The notes: generated by a model not told the origin, from the letters alone. A stretch of DNA of 64,000 nt from Streptomyces paludis (GCF_003344965.1 NZ_CP031194.1:6510001-6574000), one strand, 5' to 3'. Positions 32,622-42,035 are shown, counted from the first letter of the stretch. Translations and numbers: made by a program.

Positions 32622-33485
32622 GTGGAGCAGGGCGGAGCGCGCGACACCGCCGCGGAGCGGCCGTCCCCCGGCGCGCCCGCGGCCGTACGGTACGGGGCGG
32701 CGCCCGGCCCGGCCGGGGCCGGACCCGCGGCCGACCGGGTGCCGGAGCAGCGTCCCGGCGCCGCGCCCGCGGCGGAGCGGGCGCGCGGGGAGCACACGCA
32801 CAGTGAGCCCGCCGCGCCCCCGGTGCCGGGCGGGGCCGGTCCGTTCGGGGGGCCCGCGGCCCCCGTGCGCCGGCACTCCGTGCGCGGGCAGATCCTCGAC
32901 GCGCTGCGCGACGCGCTCGTCGGCGGTGAGCTGGTGCCCGGTGAGATCTACTCGGCCCCCGCGCTCGGTGAGCGCTTCGGGGTCTCGGCCACCCCCGTAC
33001 GGGAGGCGATGCAGCAGCTGGCGCTGGAGGGCGCCGTCCAGGTCGTGCCGAACCGGGGCTTCCGGGTCACCGAGCGCGGCGCCGGTGAACTGGCCGAGCT
33101 GGCCGAGGTGCGGGCCCTGATCGAGGTGCCGGTGCTGCTGCGGCTCGCCCGTACGGTCACGGCCGAACAGTGGGCGGCGCTGCGGCCGTTGGCGAAGGCG
33201 ACGGAGGTGGCCGCCGCGGTGGGGGACCGGGCCGGGTACGCGGAGAGCGACCGCGCTTTCCACCGGGCGGTGCTCGCGCTCGCGGGCAATCAGCAGCTGG
33301 TCATGGTCGCCGATGATCTGCACCGCAGGTCCCAGTGGCCGTTGAGGGGCGCGCTCCTGCCGCGCCGGGCCGATCTGGCGGCGGACGCGGCGGAGCACAC
33401 GGCGCTGCTGGACGCGCTGATCGCGCGTGACCGGGCGGCGGTCCAGTCCCTGGCGCGGGACCACTTCACGGGTACGGCGGGCTGA
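32622..33485 (+). CDS. GntR/FadR-family regulator (FCD domain) with disordered N-terminal extension
   Basis: 287 aa from GTG 32622 (GGAGGAGG at ideal spacing). Residues 1-80 are Ala/Pro/Gly-rich and look disordered. The GntR winged helix is at about 85-150 (QILDALRDALVGGELVPGE, LGERFGVSATPVREAMQQL), followed by an FCD helical ligand domain (about 155-285, with the ESDRAFHRAV metal/ligand motif). It probably senses a carboxylic acid. The 80-residue extension is unusual. It converges on the crotonase gene, the last gene of the conservon operon. Confidence 0.87.
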   Translation: MEQGGARDTAAERPSPGAPAAVRYGAAPGPAGAGPAADRVPEQRPGAAPAAERARGEHTHSEPAAPPVPGGAGPFGGPAAPVRRHSVRGQILDALRDALVGGELVPGEIYSAPALGERFGVSATPVREAMQQLALEGAVQVVPNRGFRVTERGAGELAELAEVRALIEVPVLLRLARTVTAEQWAALRPLAKATEVAAAVGDRAGYAESDRAFHRAVLALAGNQQLVMVADDLHRRSQWPLRGALLPRRADLAADAAEHTALLDALIARDRAAVQSLARDHFTGTAG

Positions 33486-33526
33486 CCCGCCCTCCGGCCG
33501 GCGACGGCGGCGGACGGAGGGGCGGG
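33486..33526. terminator. Hairpin between convergent GntR and crotonase genes
   Basis: CCCGCCCTCCG (33486-33496) pairs with CGGAGGGGCGGG (33515-33526) with one bulged base. Confidence 0.5.
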
Positions 33527-33565
33527 ACACGGACGGGGTACGGTCGCGGGCCGGCGCCGAGCGGG

Positions 33566-34330
33566 TCAGCGGGCCCCGGCGGTCCGGGCCGAGGCCACGG
33601 CGGCGGTCATCAGCTCGGCGTCGAACAGCGGGGCGTCGGCCATACGGTGGGCTCCCGCGTAGGCGTTGAGCATGGCCTTCGTGGTGCGCAGGGCCGAGGG
33701 GGAGCGGTGGAGCAAGGGCTCGATCCAGCGGTCCACGGTGGCGTCGAGCTGGTCCTCCGGCACGACCTTGTGCAGGATGGCCAGCTCGGCGGCTCGGGCG
33801 GCGTCGAACTTCTCGGAGGTGAGGAGCAGTTCCCGGCTCCGGGCCGCTCCGGTCTCGTACAGCATGCGCGCCGTGATCCCGCCCCAGGCCGGCGGTACAC
33901 CGACCTTCAGCTCCGGCAGCCGGTAGAGACTGTCCTCCGCTCCGGCGCGCAGATCGCAGAAGACCGCGAGCCCCAGCCCCGCCCCCACCACGGAGCCGTG
34001 CAGCCGGGCGATGGTGACGAGCCCGGTGTTCGCCAGCAGGTCACACATCCGGCGTGCCTTGTTGGCGAGCGCGCGCATGCCCGCGTGGCCGGTCTCCGGG
34101 GAGACCAGCGAGGAGAACTCGGCGAGGTCTCCGCCGAGGCAGAAGTCGGCGCCCTCTCCGGAGAGGACCAGCACCCGGAGGGTGGGGTGGTCGTCCAGCG
34201 CGCCGAGGACGGCGAGGAGTTCGTCGAGGAGCCGCCCGGAGATGGCGTTTCCGGTCTCCGGGCTGTTCAGACGGACCCTCACCACCGCGTCGTCGTGGAC
34301 GACATGCAGGGCCTTGAGATCATCAATCAT
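33566..34330 (-). CDS. Enoyl-CoA hydratase/isomerase family protein (crotonase)
   Basis: 254 aa, AGGA upstream of ATG 34330. Crotonase fold with the oxyanion-hole segments GADFCLGGDLAEFSS and HGSVVGAGLGLAVFCDLR. The catalytic Glu position in the PELKVGVPPAWGG segment is shifted relative to classical hydratases, so isomerase or other crotonase chemistry is possible. It lies 78 bp downstream of the second P450 and is probably the last gene of the conservon transcript. That suggests an acyl-CoA substrate associated with the P450s. Confidence 0.86.
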   Translation of the reverse strand: MIDDLKALHVVHDDAVVRVRLNSPETGNAISGRLLDELLAVLGALDDHPTLRVLVLSGEGADFCLGGDLAEFSSLVSPETGHAGMRALANKARRMCDLLANTGLVTIARLHGSVVGAGLGLAVFCDLRAGAEDSLYRLPELKVGVPPAWGGITARMLYETGAARSRELLLTSEKFDAARAAELAILHKVVPEDQLDATVDRWIEPLLHRSPSALRTTKAMLNAYAGAHRMADAPLFDAELMTAAVASARTAGAR

Positions 34331-34408
34331 GTTTTTTCTTGTTCCTGACGGACGGTTCTGGACGCGGAAGCGATGCTGAAACGATTCGTCATTCTTGTTC
34401 GACCTGGG

Positions 34409-35662
34409 TCAGGCCGCTGACACCATAAGATGGTTGAGTCGGCGGAACGAGACCCGGGGCTCCCAGGAGGGCGCTTCGCTCAGCCGCAGCCGGGGCATCC
34501 GCCTGATCATCGAGGTGAGCAGCAGCTTCCCCTCCAGCCGGGCCAGCGGTGCGCCCAGGCAGTAGTGGATCCCGCTGCCGAAGCCGAAGTGGGACGGCCT
34601 GCGGCGCACATCGAAGGTCTCGGGACCGGTGAACCGCCGGGGATCGTGCTGGGCGGCTCCGACCATCAGCTGCACCATCTCCCCCTCGCGCACCAGGGTG
34701 TCGTCCAGCACGGTGTCGGCCGGCGCCGTCCGGCTGATCGCGTGGATCGCCGGGTCGTAGCGCAGGGTCTCGTCGACCACATGCGGGATGTACTCGGGGT
34801 GGGCGCGCAGCAGATCCAGCTGCTCGGGGTACGTCAGCAGCAGCCGGACCATGCTGGACAGCAGATGTTCCGTGGTCTCCAGCGCGGCGACGATCACGAA
34901 GACCGCCATGGAGTGGGCCTCCTCGTCGGCCCTCTCCCGGTCCGGCTCCAGTGTGTCCCAGGTCGCTATCCACGAGGAGATCGGATCGTCCCCCGGGGCC
35001 TCGCGACGCTCCCGCACCACCGCGGTGAAGTACTCCTGGAGGCCATGGGCCGCCGAGTCCGCCCGGGCCAGCTGGCTGGGGGTGGGGAAGAATTCCTGGC
35101 TCAGAGTCTGATCGTTGGTCAGGGAGCGCAGCAGCGAATAATCAGCAGCGGGCAGCTTCAGCCATTGCCCGATCGACATGACGGGCAACTGGTCGGCGAC
35201 CACGGAATTGAAATCGGCCGGGCCATCGAGCAACTCTTTCTCGAAACGGTCGAGAACGTCCTCGATATTCCGCGAGATGGACTCTTTTACTTCCACCAGA
35301 GTCCTGCGGTCGAACATACTGCCCGCCGAACGCCGAACGCGCGTGTGAAGCGGCGGATTGAGCATGGGAAGGGATTTAGCGGTCTGTAGCGAGGCCGGTC
35401 TGTTCCAGCGGGCCGCATTGCCCTGGCTGATCCGCCACTGCGTGTCCGGCACTCTCCACTTTCTGCTTCTCAGCACCTCGTCGCACAGCTCGTACGAGGT
35501 GATGAGGTGTCCGCCCCAGGGAGAGGGGATGACATCGCCGAGATTTCTCAACTCCGCATAGAGGGGCAGCGGATTTGACTGGCCTTTCCTGGTGCGTAGC
35601 CGAGAAAAAAGCGAGGCCACAGTGCGGCGGTCGACGGCTGGGATGGTCAGGGTGGGTTCCAC
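34409..35662 (-). CDS. Cytochrome P450, conservon-associated, canonical motifs
   Basis: 417 aa from GTG 35662 (GAGGGA upstream). The I-helix ALETTEH segment has Glu-Thr-Thr in the oxygen-activating position. The K-helix is DETLR (ExxR intact), and the heme loop is FGFGSGIHYCLGAPLARLEG. In S. coelicolor several conservons carry a CYP154/CYP156-type and a CYP157-type P450 in tandem. This gene is the canonical partner of the ExxR-less P450 just upstream (99-bp gap). Substrate unknown. Confidence 0.9.
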   Translation of the reverse strand: MEPTLTIPAVDRRTVASLFSRLRTRKGQSNPLPLYAELRNLGDVIPSPWGGHLITSYELCDEVLRSRKWRVPDTQWRISQGNAARWNRPASLQTAKSLPMLNPPLHTRVRRSAGSMFDRRTLVEVKESISRNIEDVLDRFEKELLDGPADFNSVVADQLPVMSIGQWLKLPAADYSLLRSLTNDQTLSQEFFPTPSQLARADSAAHGLQEYFTAVVRERREAPGDDPISSWIATWDTLEPDRERADEEAHSMAVFVIVAALETTEHLLSSMVRLLLTYPEQLDLLRAHPEYIPHVVDETLRYDPAIHAISRTAPADTVLDDTLVREGEMVQLMVGAAQHDPRRFTGPETFDVRRRPSHFGFGSGIHYCLGAPLARLEGKLLLTSMIRRMPRLRLSEAPSWEPRVSFRRLNHLMVSAA

Positions 35663-35761
35663 GAGAATCTTTCCCTCGGAGGATTACGTAGAGTCCCACC
35701 CTGACTACCCCTTGGGCGGAGCGCCCATGCCGCTGCGGCCCTTACTGTGGTGTTGCGGATG

Positions 35762-37162
35762 TCACCCCTTCCACCAGGAGAGGAATCCACTCCAGAAAGT
35801 CCCCTTTTGACGGCGCTGCTGCTGTTCGGACGTCGAAGATATCGGCGCGGAACGGGCATCGGCCGGGAATCGCGTATTCGCCGGATTTTCCCTTCTTACC
35901 GGGGTGAACCGGGCGGGAAGCGCGGTGAGCGCGCGGTGGAGCGGACCCGGCCGCCAGGTCAGGGACTCGACCGGCACGCTCAGTTCGACATCGGGCACCC
36001 GGTTGAGGAGCTTCTCGATCGTCAGGATGGAGATCAGTAGCGCGGGGTCCTTGGCGGGGCACGCGTGCGGGCCCGCGCCCCAGGCCAGATGGGCGCGCTT
36101 GCTGAGCGTCTGACGGCTCGTGGAGAGACTCGGATCGCTGTTGGCGGCGGCGAAACTGATCAGCACGGGGTCCCCGGCGGTCAGCTTCGTGCCCGAGAGA
36201 TCCACGTCGTACAGCGGATAGTGGCCGGACCAGTTGGCGATGGGCGGGTTGTTCCAGAGCACGTCGTTGATGGCGTCCTCGACCAGCAGGCTCGCGCCGT
36301 GCTGGCCCCCCGAGTACTTCTCGTCGGAGAGCAGCAGCCGCAGCGCGTTGCCGATGAGGTTCTGGGTGGGCTCGGCGCCGCCGCCGATCAGGGTCATGAT
36401 CTCGGAGATCAGCTCCTCGTCCGTCAGCCGGCTCTGGTGCTGGATCAGCCAGGAGGTGACATCGTCGCCGGGCTGGGCCCGCTTGAGGATGATCAGCTCC
36501 ATGAGCGTCTCCACCAGAGACTCCATGGCCTTGTCCGCCTCGATGCCGTCCATGAGGCAGGAGATGCTGAAGACCAGCTGGTCACCCAGGTCCGCGGGGC
36601 AGCCGAAGAGTTCGTTGAAGACCAGCAGCGGCACCAGCTGGGCGTAGTCGGCGATCAGGTCCACCCGGCCCCGGCCGCTGAACTGGTTGATGAGATAGTC
36701 CGCGACCCGGTCGACATGCCGGCTCACCCGGTGCGTGTCGATCCTCGCGAATGTCTCCGTCACCGCCTGGCGGTGCCTCATGTGCTCGGCGCCGTCCGAG
36801 TAGAGGGCGTTCGGCCGGTAGAGCATCATGGGGACGATCGCGCTGTCCAGGGGGACCTCGCCCGCGTTCAGCGCGCGCCAGCGCCGCGCGTCCCGTACGA
36901 AGGTCTCCGGGTTCTGGAGGACGTGCAGCGCCGCCGCGTAGTCCGTGACGAGGGACGCCTCCACACCGGGCGACAGCTCGACGGGCGCGGCGGGGCCGAA
37001 CTGCCGCAGATACTCGTAGAACGCGTGCGGATCGGCGGCGAACTCGGGGCCGTACAGAGGGACGCTCTTGCCGCTGCCGTGCGCCGGGCAGCCCGGTGGC
37101 GGCGCGGTGAACTCCGACGGTGACGCGGAGAACTCCGACGGGGACGGGGATGGGGATGTCAT
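35762..37162 (-). CDS. cvnE: CYP157-like cytochrome P450 lacking the ExxR motif (conservon P450)
   Basis: 466 aa, AGGAG before ATG 37162, 11 bp after the GTPase gene. The K-helix ExxR is replaced by NDVLW in AINDVLWNNPPIANW. The heme loop WGAGPHACPAKDPA has the Cys but a CPAKDPA tail. Both features are typical of the CYP157 family, the only P450s known to dispense with ExxR. The N-terminus starts with a Ser/Pro repeat and GCPAHGS. The C-terminus carries an extra 45 residues ending in an aromatic FWSGFLSWWKG motif, possibly a membrane or partner contact. It is probably the effector P450 of the conservon. Confidence 0.88.
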   Translation of the reverse strand: MTSPSPSPSEFSASPSEFTAPPPGCPAHGSGKSVPLYGPEFAADPHAFYEYLRQFGPAAPVELSPGVEASLVTDYAAALHVLQNPETFVRDARRWRALNAGEVPLDSAIVPMMLYRPNALYSDGAEHMRHRQAVTETFARIDTHRVSRHVDRVADYLINQFSGRGRVDLIADYAQLVPLLVFNELFGCPADLGDQLVFSISCLMDGIEADKAMESLVETLMELIILKRAQPGDDVTSWLIQHQSRLTDEELISEIMTLIGGGAEPTQNLIGNALRLLLSDEKYSGGQHGASLLVEDAINDVLWNNPPIANWSGHYPLYDVDLSGTKLTAGDPVLISFAAANSDPSLSTSRQTLSKRAHLAWGAGPHACPAKDPALLISILTIEKLLNRVPDVELSVPVESLTWRPGPLHRALTALPARFTPVRRENPANTRFPADARSAPISSTSEQQQRRQKGTFWSGFLSWWKG

Positions 37163-37173
37163 GGGCCGGGCTC

Positions 37174-37764
37174 CTAGGTGAGACGTGACTGGAGGTAGCG
37201 GACGAGAACGATCAGCGCGTTCGCCGAGGACCGCTGGTCACGCGCGTCGCAGCTCACGAGGGGTGTCTCGGGGAGCAGATCGAGCGCCTCCCGGATCTCG
37301 TCGTCCGCGTGGTTCGGCCGGTCGTCGAATCGGTTCACGGCGATGGCGTACGGAATGCCGTAGTGCTCGACCAGGTCCATCACGGGGAAGGACTCTTCGA
37401 GGCGCTCCGGATCCACCAGCACCAGGGCCCCGAGCGCACCCCGGGACATGTCCTCCCAGACCTGCACGAAGCGCTGCTGCCCGGGCGTTCCGAAGAGGTA
37501 GAGGACCAGCCGCTCGCTGAGGGTGAGCCGGCCGAAGTCCATCGCCACCGTCGTCGTGGTCTTGCCGGGCGTGCCCTTGAGGTCGTCGATCCCCTCGCCC
37601 GCCTGCGTCATGACCTCTTCGGTGCGCAGCGGCGGGATCTCCGACATCGTCCCGATGAATGTGGTCTTCCCTACGGCGAAATGCCCGACCACGAGGATCT
37701 TCGCCGCGGTCTGCACCGATTCGCGCAGATAGACACCATCATCCAAAGCGGGCTTGAAGGCCAT
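37174..37764 (-). CDS. cvnD: Conservon small GTPase CvnD
   Basis: 196 aa from ATG 37764 (GGAGGAGG upstream), overlapping cvnC by 26 bp. Ras-like/MglA-type GTPase: P-loop GHFAVGKTT (27-35), switch/G3 in the FGTPGQQRF segment, G4 NRFDDR, G5-like SCDARD. CvnD is the GTP-binding output of the membrane-associated CvnABC complex, which resembles a bacterial G-protein-coupled signalling system. It acts at the cytoplasmic face of the membrane. Genes cvnA-B-C-D overlap in sequence, showing translational coupling. Confidence 0.93.
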   Translation of the reverse strand: MAFKPALDDGVYLRESVQTAAKILVVGHFAVGKTTFIGTMSEIPPLRTEEVMTQAGEGIDDLKGTPGKTTTTVAMDFGRLTLSERLVLYLFGTPGQQRFVQVWEDMSRGALGALVLVDPERLEESFPVMDLVEHYGIPYAIAVNRFDDRPNHADDEIREALDLLPETPLVSCDARDQRSSANALIVLVRYLQSRLT

Positions 37765-38119
37765 GCAGCACCTCCTCCAATATGTTCCGGTCGACAAGCT
37801 TCGCGGCAGGTATCGGGGACCGCGTGACGAGGTACCCGCCCTGGGTGAGATCGGAGAGCAGAATCTTGACGACGCCCACCGGGAACTGGGTGTGCCCGGC
37901 GATTTCCGCGACCGAGAGATGACCCCCGGAGCAGAGTTCGAGAAGACGGCGCTTCTCCGGGTCGAGATGCTGGGTCGGCGGCGAGCCCTGCGCTGTGGTC
38001 ACCAGGGTGATCAGCGAGAACTCGTCGTCGTCCAGCAGGCTGCGCCCGTTCGTGATGACATACGCCGGGACTAAGGGCGTGGTGGCCTGTTCCTGATCCG
38101 GTTCATCCGGTGTTGTCAT
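37739..38119 (-). CDS. cvnC: Conservon DUF742 protein CvnC
   Basis: 126 aa, start overlapping the end of cvnB by 4 bp. DUF742 domain: PAYVITNGRS...DEFSLITLVTT, then a winged-helix-like segment (LELCSGGHLSVAEIAGHTQFPVGVVKILLSDL), ending LEEVLHGLQARFG. CvnC binds CvnA, CvnB and CvnD in the conservon complex. The N-terminal 20 residues are acidic and Pro-rich. Confidence 0.93.
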   Translation of the reverse strand: MTTPDEPDQEQATTPLVPAYVITNGRSLLDDDEFSLITLVTTAQGSPPTQHLDPEKRRLLELCSGGHLSVAEIAGHTQFPVGVVKILLSDLTQGGYLVTRSPIPAAKLVDRNILEEVLHGLQARFG

Positions 38120-38526
38120 GCCTTGGTGTCAGCAATCTCGCGAGGGGGGGCGGTCAGGGCTTTGCCGAGCTGGCCGACGAGCTGCTGCATACGGAACGTG
38201 ATCTCGGCCATGTCGACGTCGGGCGTCGCGGAAACCGCGAGATAGGCGCCTTCGCCGGCGGAGATGAGGAAAACCCAGCCGTGATCGAATTCGACCAGGG
38301 TCTGGCGCCACTGCCGGCGGTGGTTTCCCGGTACGCCGCAGAAATCCACCACCGTCCGGCTCAGCGACTGGATTCCGCTCATGGCGGCGGCGACGGTGTC
38401 GGCCTGGTCCTTGCCGACGTCCTTGGACCGGGCCATGAGCAGACCGTCGGCGGAGACCAGGATCGCGTGCTGCGCCTCGGGCACTTCCAGAGCACTGTCA
38501 AGCATCCATGACAGGTCGTAATTCAC
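38116..38526 (-). CDS. cvnB: Conservon roadblock/LC7 protein CvnB
   Basis: 136 aa from GTG 38526. Roadblock/LC7 domain opening NYDLSWMLDSALEVPEAQHAILVSADGLLMARS is the family signature. This domain binds Ras-like GTPases and probably regulates the CvnD GTPase. It overlaps cvnA by 4 bp (ATGA-type junction on the minus strand) and cvnC by 4 bp. Confidence 0.94.
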   Translation of the reverse strand: MNYDLSWMLDSALEVPEAQHAILVSADGLLMARSKDVGKDQADTVAAAMSGIQSLSRTVVDFCGVPGNHRRQWRQTLVEFDHGWVFLISAGEGAYLAVSATPDVDMAEITFRMQQLVGQLGKALTAPPREIADTKA

Positions 38527-39671
38527 TGAGTCTCATGCCCTTCGCTGCTTGCGTTGTGGGAACGACGGCCCGACTGGGTCCCGCGCTGGAACGCGCCCAT
38601 GACAGAGGCGGCTTGTTCGCTGGAGCGGACCGGGGTGTCCGTCGTGTCGGCGGTCGGAACGATGGATATCGCTCCTCTGCGCCGTCGTTTCGGGAGGCCG
38701 CCGAACGTGGTGGAGGGGGCCACCGGGGTCTCCTCGGGCGGCATCGGGGAGGACGCTGCCACCGTGGGGAACTCCTTGGGTGTGGGCTTGGGCTCGGGCT
38801 CGGGGGCCGGCATCGTCGTGAGGAGTTCCTCCGGGAGCAGCACGACCGCGCGCACCCCGCCGTACGGGGAGGTGGAGTCCACGGACACGGTGAAGCCGTA
38901 CCTCGCGGCGAGGACACCGATCACGGTGAACCCGAACTGCGGCGGATTGCCCAGTCCGGAGACGCCGGGGGCGCGCTCGCTCGACAGGAGCTTCGCGGCC
39001 CGGCTCTTCTCCTCCTCGTTCATGCCGACACCGGCGTCGTCGACGATGATGCAGACGCCCTTGGGCACGGGCCGGATATTGATCTCGATCATCGTCTCCG
39101 GCGCGGAGTAACTCGTCGCGTTGTCCAGCAGCTCGGCGAGCGTGAGCGCGACCGGCTCGACCGCCCGGCTGACAATGGCGAAGTTGCTCTGTGCGCGGAT
39201 CTCGACCCGGGTGAAGTACCGGATACGGCCCTTGGCGCTCCGGACCACGTCGTAGAGCGACGCGGCGGCGCGCTGCCGGCCGAGCCAGCCGTCGCAGAGC
39301 ACGGCGATCGACTGGGCGCGCCGGGCGAACTGCGAATTCATGTGGTCGATGTCGAGGAGGTCCTGGAGAATCTGGAGTTCTCCGTATTTGTCCTGCAACT
39401 TCGTGATGGCCAGCTGCTGTTCGCTGGCGAGACCCTGAAGCGTACGCATGGCGGACTTCAGAGCGGTCTTGGTCGCTTCCTCGGCCCGGTCCTTGGCCTC
39501 TTCCACGGCCTCGGCGTAATGGTCCTCAAGGTTGGTGTAATGAGCCCTGAGTTCCTCCTTCTCCTTCCGTAGCTGGACAATGGATTTACGGCTGCGCACA
39601 ATCGCGGCCGCGGCGACAGGAGTACCAGCGATCAGACCCCAAAGCGCTGGATCCTGGAGATATTGCGTCAT
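38523..39671 (-). CDS. cvnA: Conservon sensor-kinase-like ATPase CvnA (short form)
   Basis: 382 aa. One N-terminal transmembrane helix (about 9-26) is followed by a coiled coil (about 30-95) and a kinase-like region. The HATPase domain has N-box LAELLDNATSYS, G1 DDAGVGM and G2 GFTVIGVLAARYG. The C-terminus (about 295-382) is a Pro/Ser/Thr-rich tail. The long extracellular sensor domain of many CvnA proteins is absent, placing this with the compact types. No receiver gene is present; output is through CvnB-C-D. It begins the operon cvnA-B-C-D-P450-P450-crotonase. Confidence 0.92.
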   Translation of the reverse strand: MTQYLQDPALWGLIAGTPVAAAAIVRSRKSIVQLRKEKEELRAHYTNLEDHYAEAVEEAKDRAEEATKTALKSAMRTLQGLASEQQLAITKLQDKYGELQILQDLLDIDHMNSQFARRAQSIAVLCDGWLGRQRAAASLYDVVRSAKGRIRYFTRVEIRAQSNFAIVSRAVEPVALTLAELLDNATSYSAPETMIEINIRPVPKGVCIIVDDAGVGMNEEEKSRAAKLLSSERAPGVSGLGNPPQFGFTVIGVLAARYGFTVSVDSTSPYGGVRAVVLLPEELLTTMPAPEPEPKPTPKEFPTVAASSPMPPEETPVAPSTTFGGLPKRRRRGAISIVPTADTTDTPVRSSEQAASVMGAFQRGTQSGRRSHNASSEGHETQ

Positions 39672-40298
39672 AAGGCTCTCTTCGGGCGACTGGGCCGCCG
39701 GGTGCTGAATGTCTGGCGGACGGTGGTGAACGCGTCCGAAGGTACAGACATCTCGCGGCCGCAGATGTGTGGGATCGGCCGCGCATACTCACCTGGCCGG
39801 ACAGCCTGTAATGGCCCGGCTGATGGCATAGTTCTCCCCCGGGGTGGCGGATTTCTGGGCCGATGCGCTGACTTTCCTGTATGCCATAGCGGGTTCGGCA
39901 CCGCTTGGCAAGCTACGCGATCTTATCACCACGGGGTCGTCCGAAGGTGGGGCGATCTGCTCCCTTTCGGGCGTCTGACGGTAATTCAGCGAAGCTTACC
40001 TTTTGGGGTTGTTGGTGATCGTTGCGGGCCCCCGCGCGGTGGTCCGGGTCCGGTGGCGTTGCCTATTTTTCGGACGAATCATCCCCTCCGGTTGGCCGGT
40101 TGGCACGTGCCATGGGCACAGTCGTGATGAGGTCGTGATGAGGTCGTGCGGGGCCGGTGGGGATGTGGCGGGGGAAGACGGCCGAAGTCGCGGGAGAAAA
40201 CGGGCGTTAACCGTGGGGGACACCCGATGGTACGGGGACCGGACGGCCGGCGAATATTGCCGCGCGGCACCGGGGACCCGGTCGTTAGGGTGCGGAGA
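39672..40298. other. Divergent spacer between the conservon and the ABC transporter operons
   Basis: 627 bp with no convincing gene. It must hold promoters for both operons. The only structure noted is a tandem GTCGTGATGAG (two and a half copies, about 40121-40148). AGGG 8 bases before ATG 40299 is the likely ribosome site. Confidence 0.4.
40121..40148 (+). repeat. 11-bp tandem repeat GTCGTGATGAG
   Basis: Two full copies and a partial third, in the spacer before the ABC transporter. They may be regulatory direct repeats or slippage. Confidence 0.5.
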
Positions 40299-42035
40299 AT
40301 GGGCGACTTGTACATGGATCCAGGTATTCCCGACCGGCGCGGTGCCCCGCGGTATCTGTGGTGGCTGGTGACCAGCCAGCGGGGCCGGGTGGCCGCCGGA
40401 GCCGGCTGGGGCACGGTGTGGATGGTCGGACTGACACTGCCGCCGTATCTGCTGGCGCGCGCCGTCGACGACGGACTGGCGCCCGGCGACCGCGCGGCGT
40501 TCCTCGGCTGGACCGGACTGCTGCTCGCCGCCGGGACCCTGAACGCGTGGATCGGCATGATGCGGCACCGGACCATGACCAGGGTCCGGATGGACGCCCG
40601 GTTCCGTACGGTACGGGTCGTGATCCGCCAGGCGGCCCGGCTCGGCGCCACGCTGCCCCGCCGGGTCACCGCAGGCGAGGTCGTCACCATCGGCATCGGC
40701 GACGTCCAGGCCATCAGCCAGGTGCTGACCATCGCGGGCCCCGGCGTCGGCGCGGTCGCGGCGTACGCCGTCGTGGCCGTACTGCTGCTGTCCGTCTCGC
40801 CGCTCCTCGCGGCGGTCGTCCTGGTCGGAGTGCCGCTGCTGGTCGGGGTGGTGGGTCCGCTGCTCGGCCGGCTGCAACGGGTCGAGACGGTCTACCGCGA
40901 GCGGCAGGGCGCCCTCGCCGCCCGCTTCGTGGACATCGCGGGCGGGCTGCGGGTGCTGAGCGGACTCGGCGGCAAGGACGTGTACGCGGCACGCTACCGG
41001 CGGGATTCGGCCGCGCTGCGGGCGGAGGGCTACCGGGTCGGCGCGGTGAGCAGCTGGATCGACGCCCTGGCGGTCGGCCTGCCCGCGCTGTTCCTCGCCG
41101 CCGTGACCTGGCTGGCCGCCCGGCTGGCCGCGCAGGGCACCATCTCGCTGGGCGAACTGGTGGCCGTGTACGGCTATGTCGCCGTGCTCACCGTCCCCGT
41201 CTGGTTCTTCATCGAGGGCGGGTACGACCTGAGCCGCGGCCTGGTGTGCGCGCGCCGGGTGGTCCGCTTCCTGGAGCTGGAGCCCGAACTCAGCGACGAG
41301 GACGGGGTGGACGAGGGCGTGGTGGCCGGGGGCGTGCTGCGCGACCCCGCCTCCGGCGTCGAGATCGAGCCCGGCCTCTTCACCGCGCTGGTCAGCGCCC
41401 GTCCGGCGGAGGCCGCCGCGGTCGCCGACCGGCTCGGCCGGTTCACCGCCTCGGACGCGACCTGGGGCGGTGTACGCCTCGACACGATCGCCCTGCCGGT
41501 GCTCCGCGACCGTATCCTCGTCGCCGACAACGAGGCCGACCTCTTCGCCGGGACACTGCGCGAGACCGTCTCCGGCCGCGCCGGCCGCGACCCGGACGCC
41601 GTCGCCCGGGCGGTGCACACGGCGGCGGCCCAGGACATCGTGCTCGGGCTGCGCGACGGACTCGACTCCCCGGTGCTCGCCCAGGGACGCAACCTCTCCG
41701 GCGGCCAGCGCCAGCGCGTCCGGCTCGTCCGGGCGCTCCTCGCCGAGCCCGAGGTCCTCATCGCGCTCGAACCCACCTCGGCGGTCGACGCCCACACCGA
41801 GGCGGCCCTCGCGGCCCGGCTGCGTACCGCCCGGGCCGGCCGGACCACGGTCGTCACGAGCACCTCGCCGCTGATGCTGGAACAGGCGGACCGGGTCTGC
41901 TTCCTGGTCGACGGGCGGACGGCGGCGGTCGGCACCCACCGGGAGCTGCTGACCGGACGGAGCGGCTACCGCGACCTCGTGGCGCGCGGAGCGGCGGAGG
42001 ACGAGCGGGACCGGTACGAGGAGGCGGCACGATGA
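40299..42035 (+). CDS. ABC exporter half-transporter 1 (degenerate Walker A/B, intact signature)
   Basis: 578 aa from ATG 40299 (GTG 40290 and ATG 40314 are in-frame alternatives). Six transmembrane helices (about 20-310) are followed by a nucleotide-binding domain. Its Walker A is missing (ALVSARPAEAAAVADRLG in place of GxxGxGKS/T) and the Walker B Asp is lost (VLIALEPTSAVD), but the ABC signature LSGGQRQR is perfect. It overlaps the next gene by 4 bp (ATGA), which supplies the complementary ATP site. Members are multidrug, peptide or siderophore exporters; the substrate is unknown. Confidence 0.9.
   Translation: MGDLYMDPGIPDRRGAPRYLWWLVTSQRGRVAAGAGWGTVWMVGLTLPPYLLARAVDDGLAPGDRAAFLGWTGLLLAAGTLNAWIGMMRHRTMTRVRMDARFRTVRVVIRQAARLGATLPRRVTAGEVVTIGIGDVQAISQVLTIAGPGVGAVAAYAVVAVLLLSVSPLLAAVVLVGVPLLVGVVGPLLGRLQRVETVYRERQGALAARFVDIAGGLRVLSGLGGKDVYAARYRRDSAALRAEGYRVGAVSSWIDALAVGLPALFLAAVTWLAARLAAQGTISLGELVAVYGYVAVLTVPVWFFIEGGYDLSRGLVCARRVVRFLELEPELSDEDGVDEGVVAGGVLRDPASGVEIEPGLFTALVSARPAEAAAVADRLGRFTASDATWGGVRLDTIALPVLRDRILVADNEADLFAGTLRETVSGRAGRDPDAVARAVHTAAAQDIVLGLRDGLDSPVLAQGRNLSGGQRQRVRLVRALLAEPEVLIALEPTSAVDAHTEAALAARLRTARAGRTTVVTSTSPLMLEQADRVCFLVDGRTAAVGTHRELLTGRSGYRDLVARGAAEDERDRYEEAAR

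Noticed and set aside
40358..42031. Long frame continuing upstream of the second ABC half, overlapping the first ABC gene
   Set aside because: The upstream part is Arg/Gly-rich out-of-frame translation of the first ABC gene. The real start is ATG 42032 with its own ribosome site.
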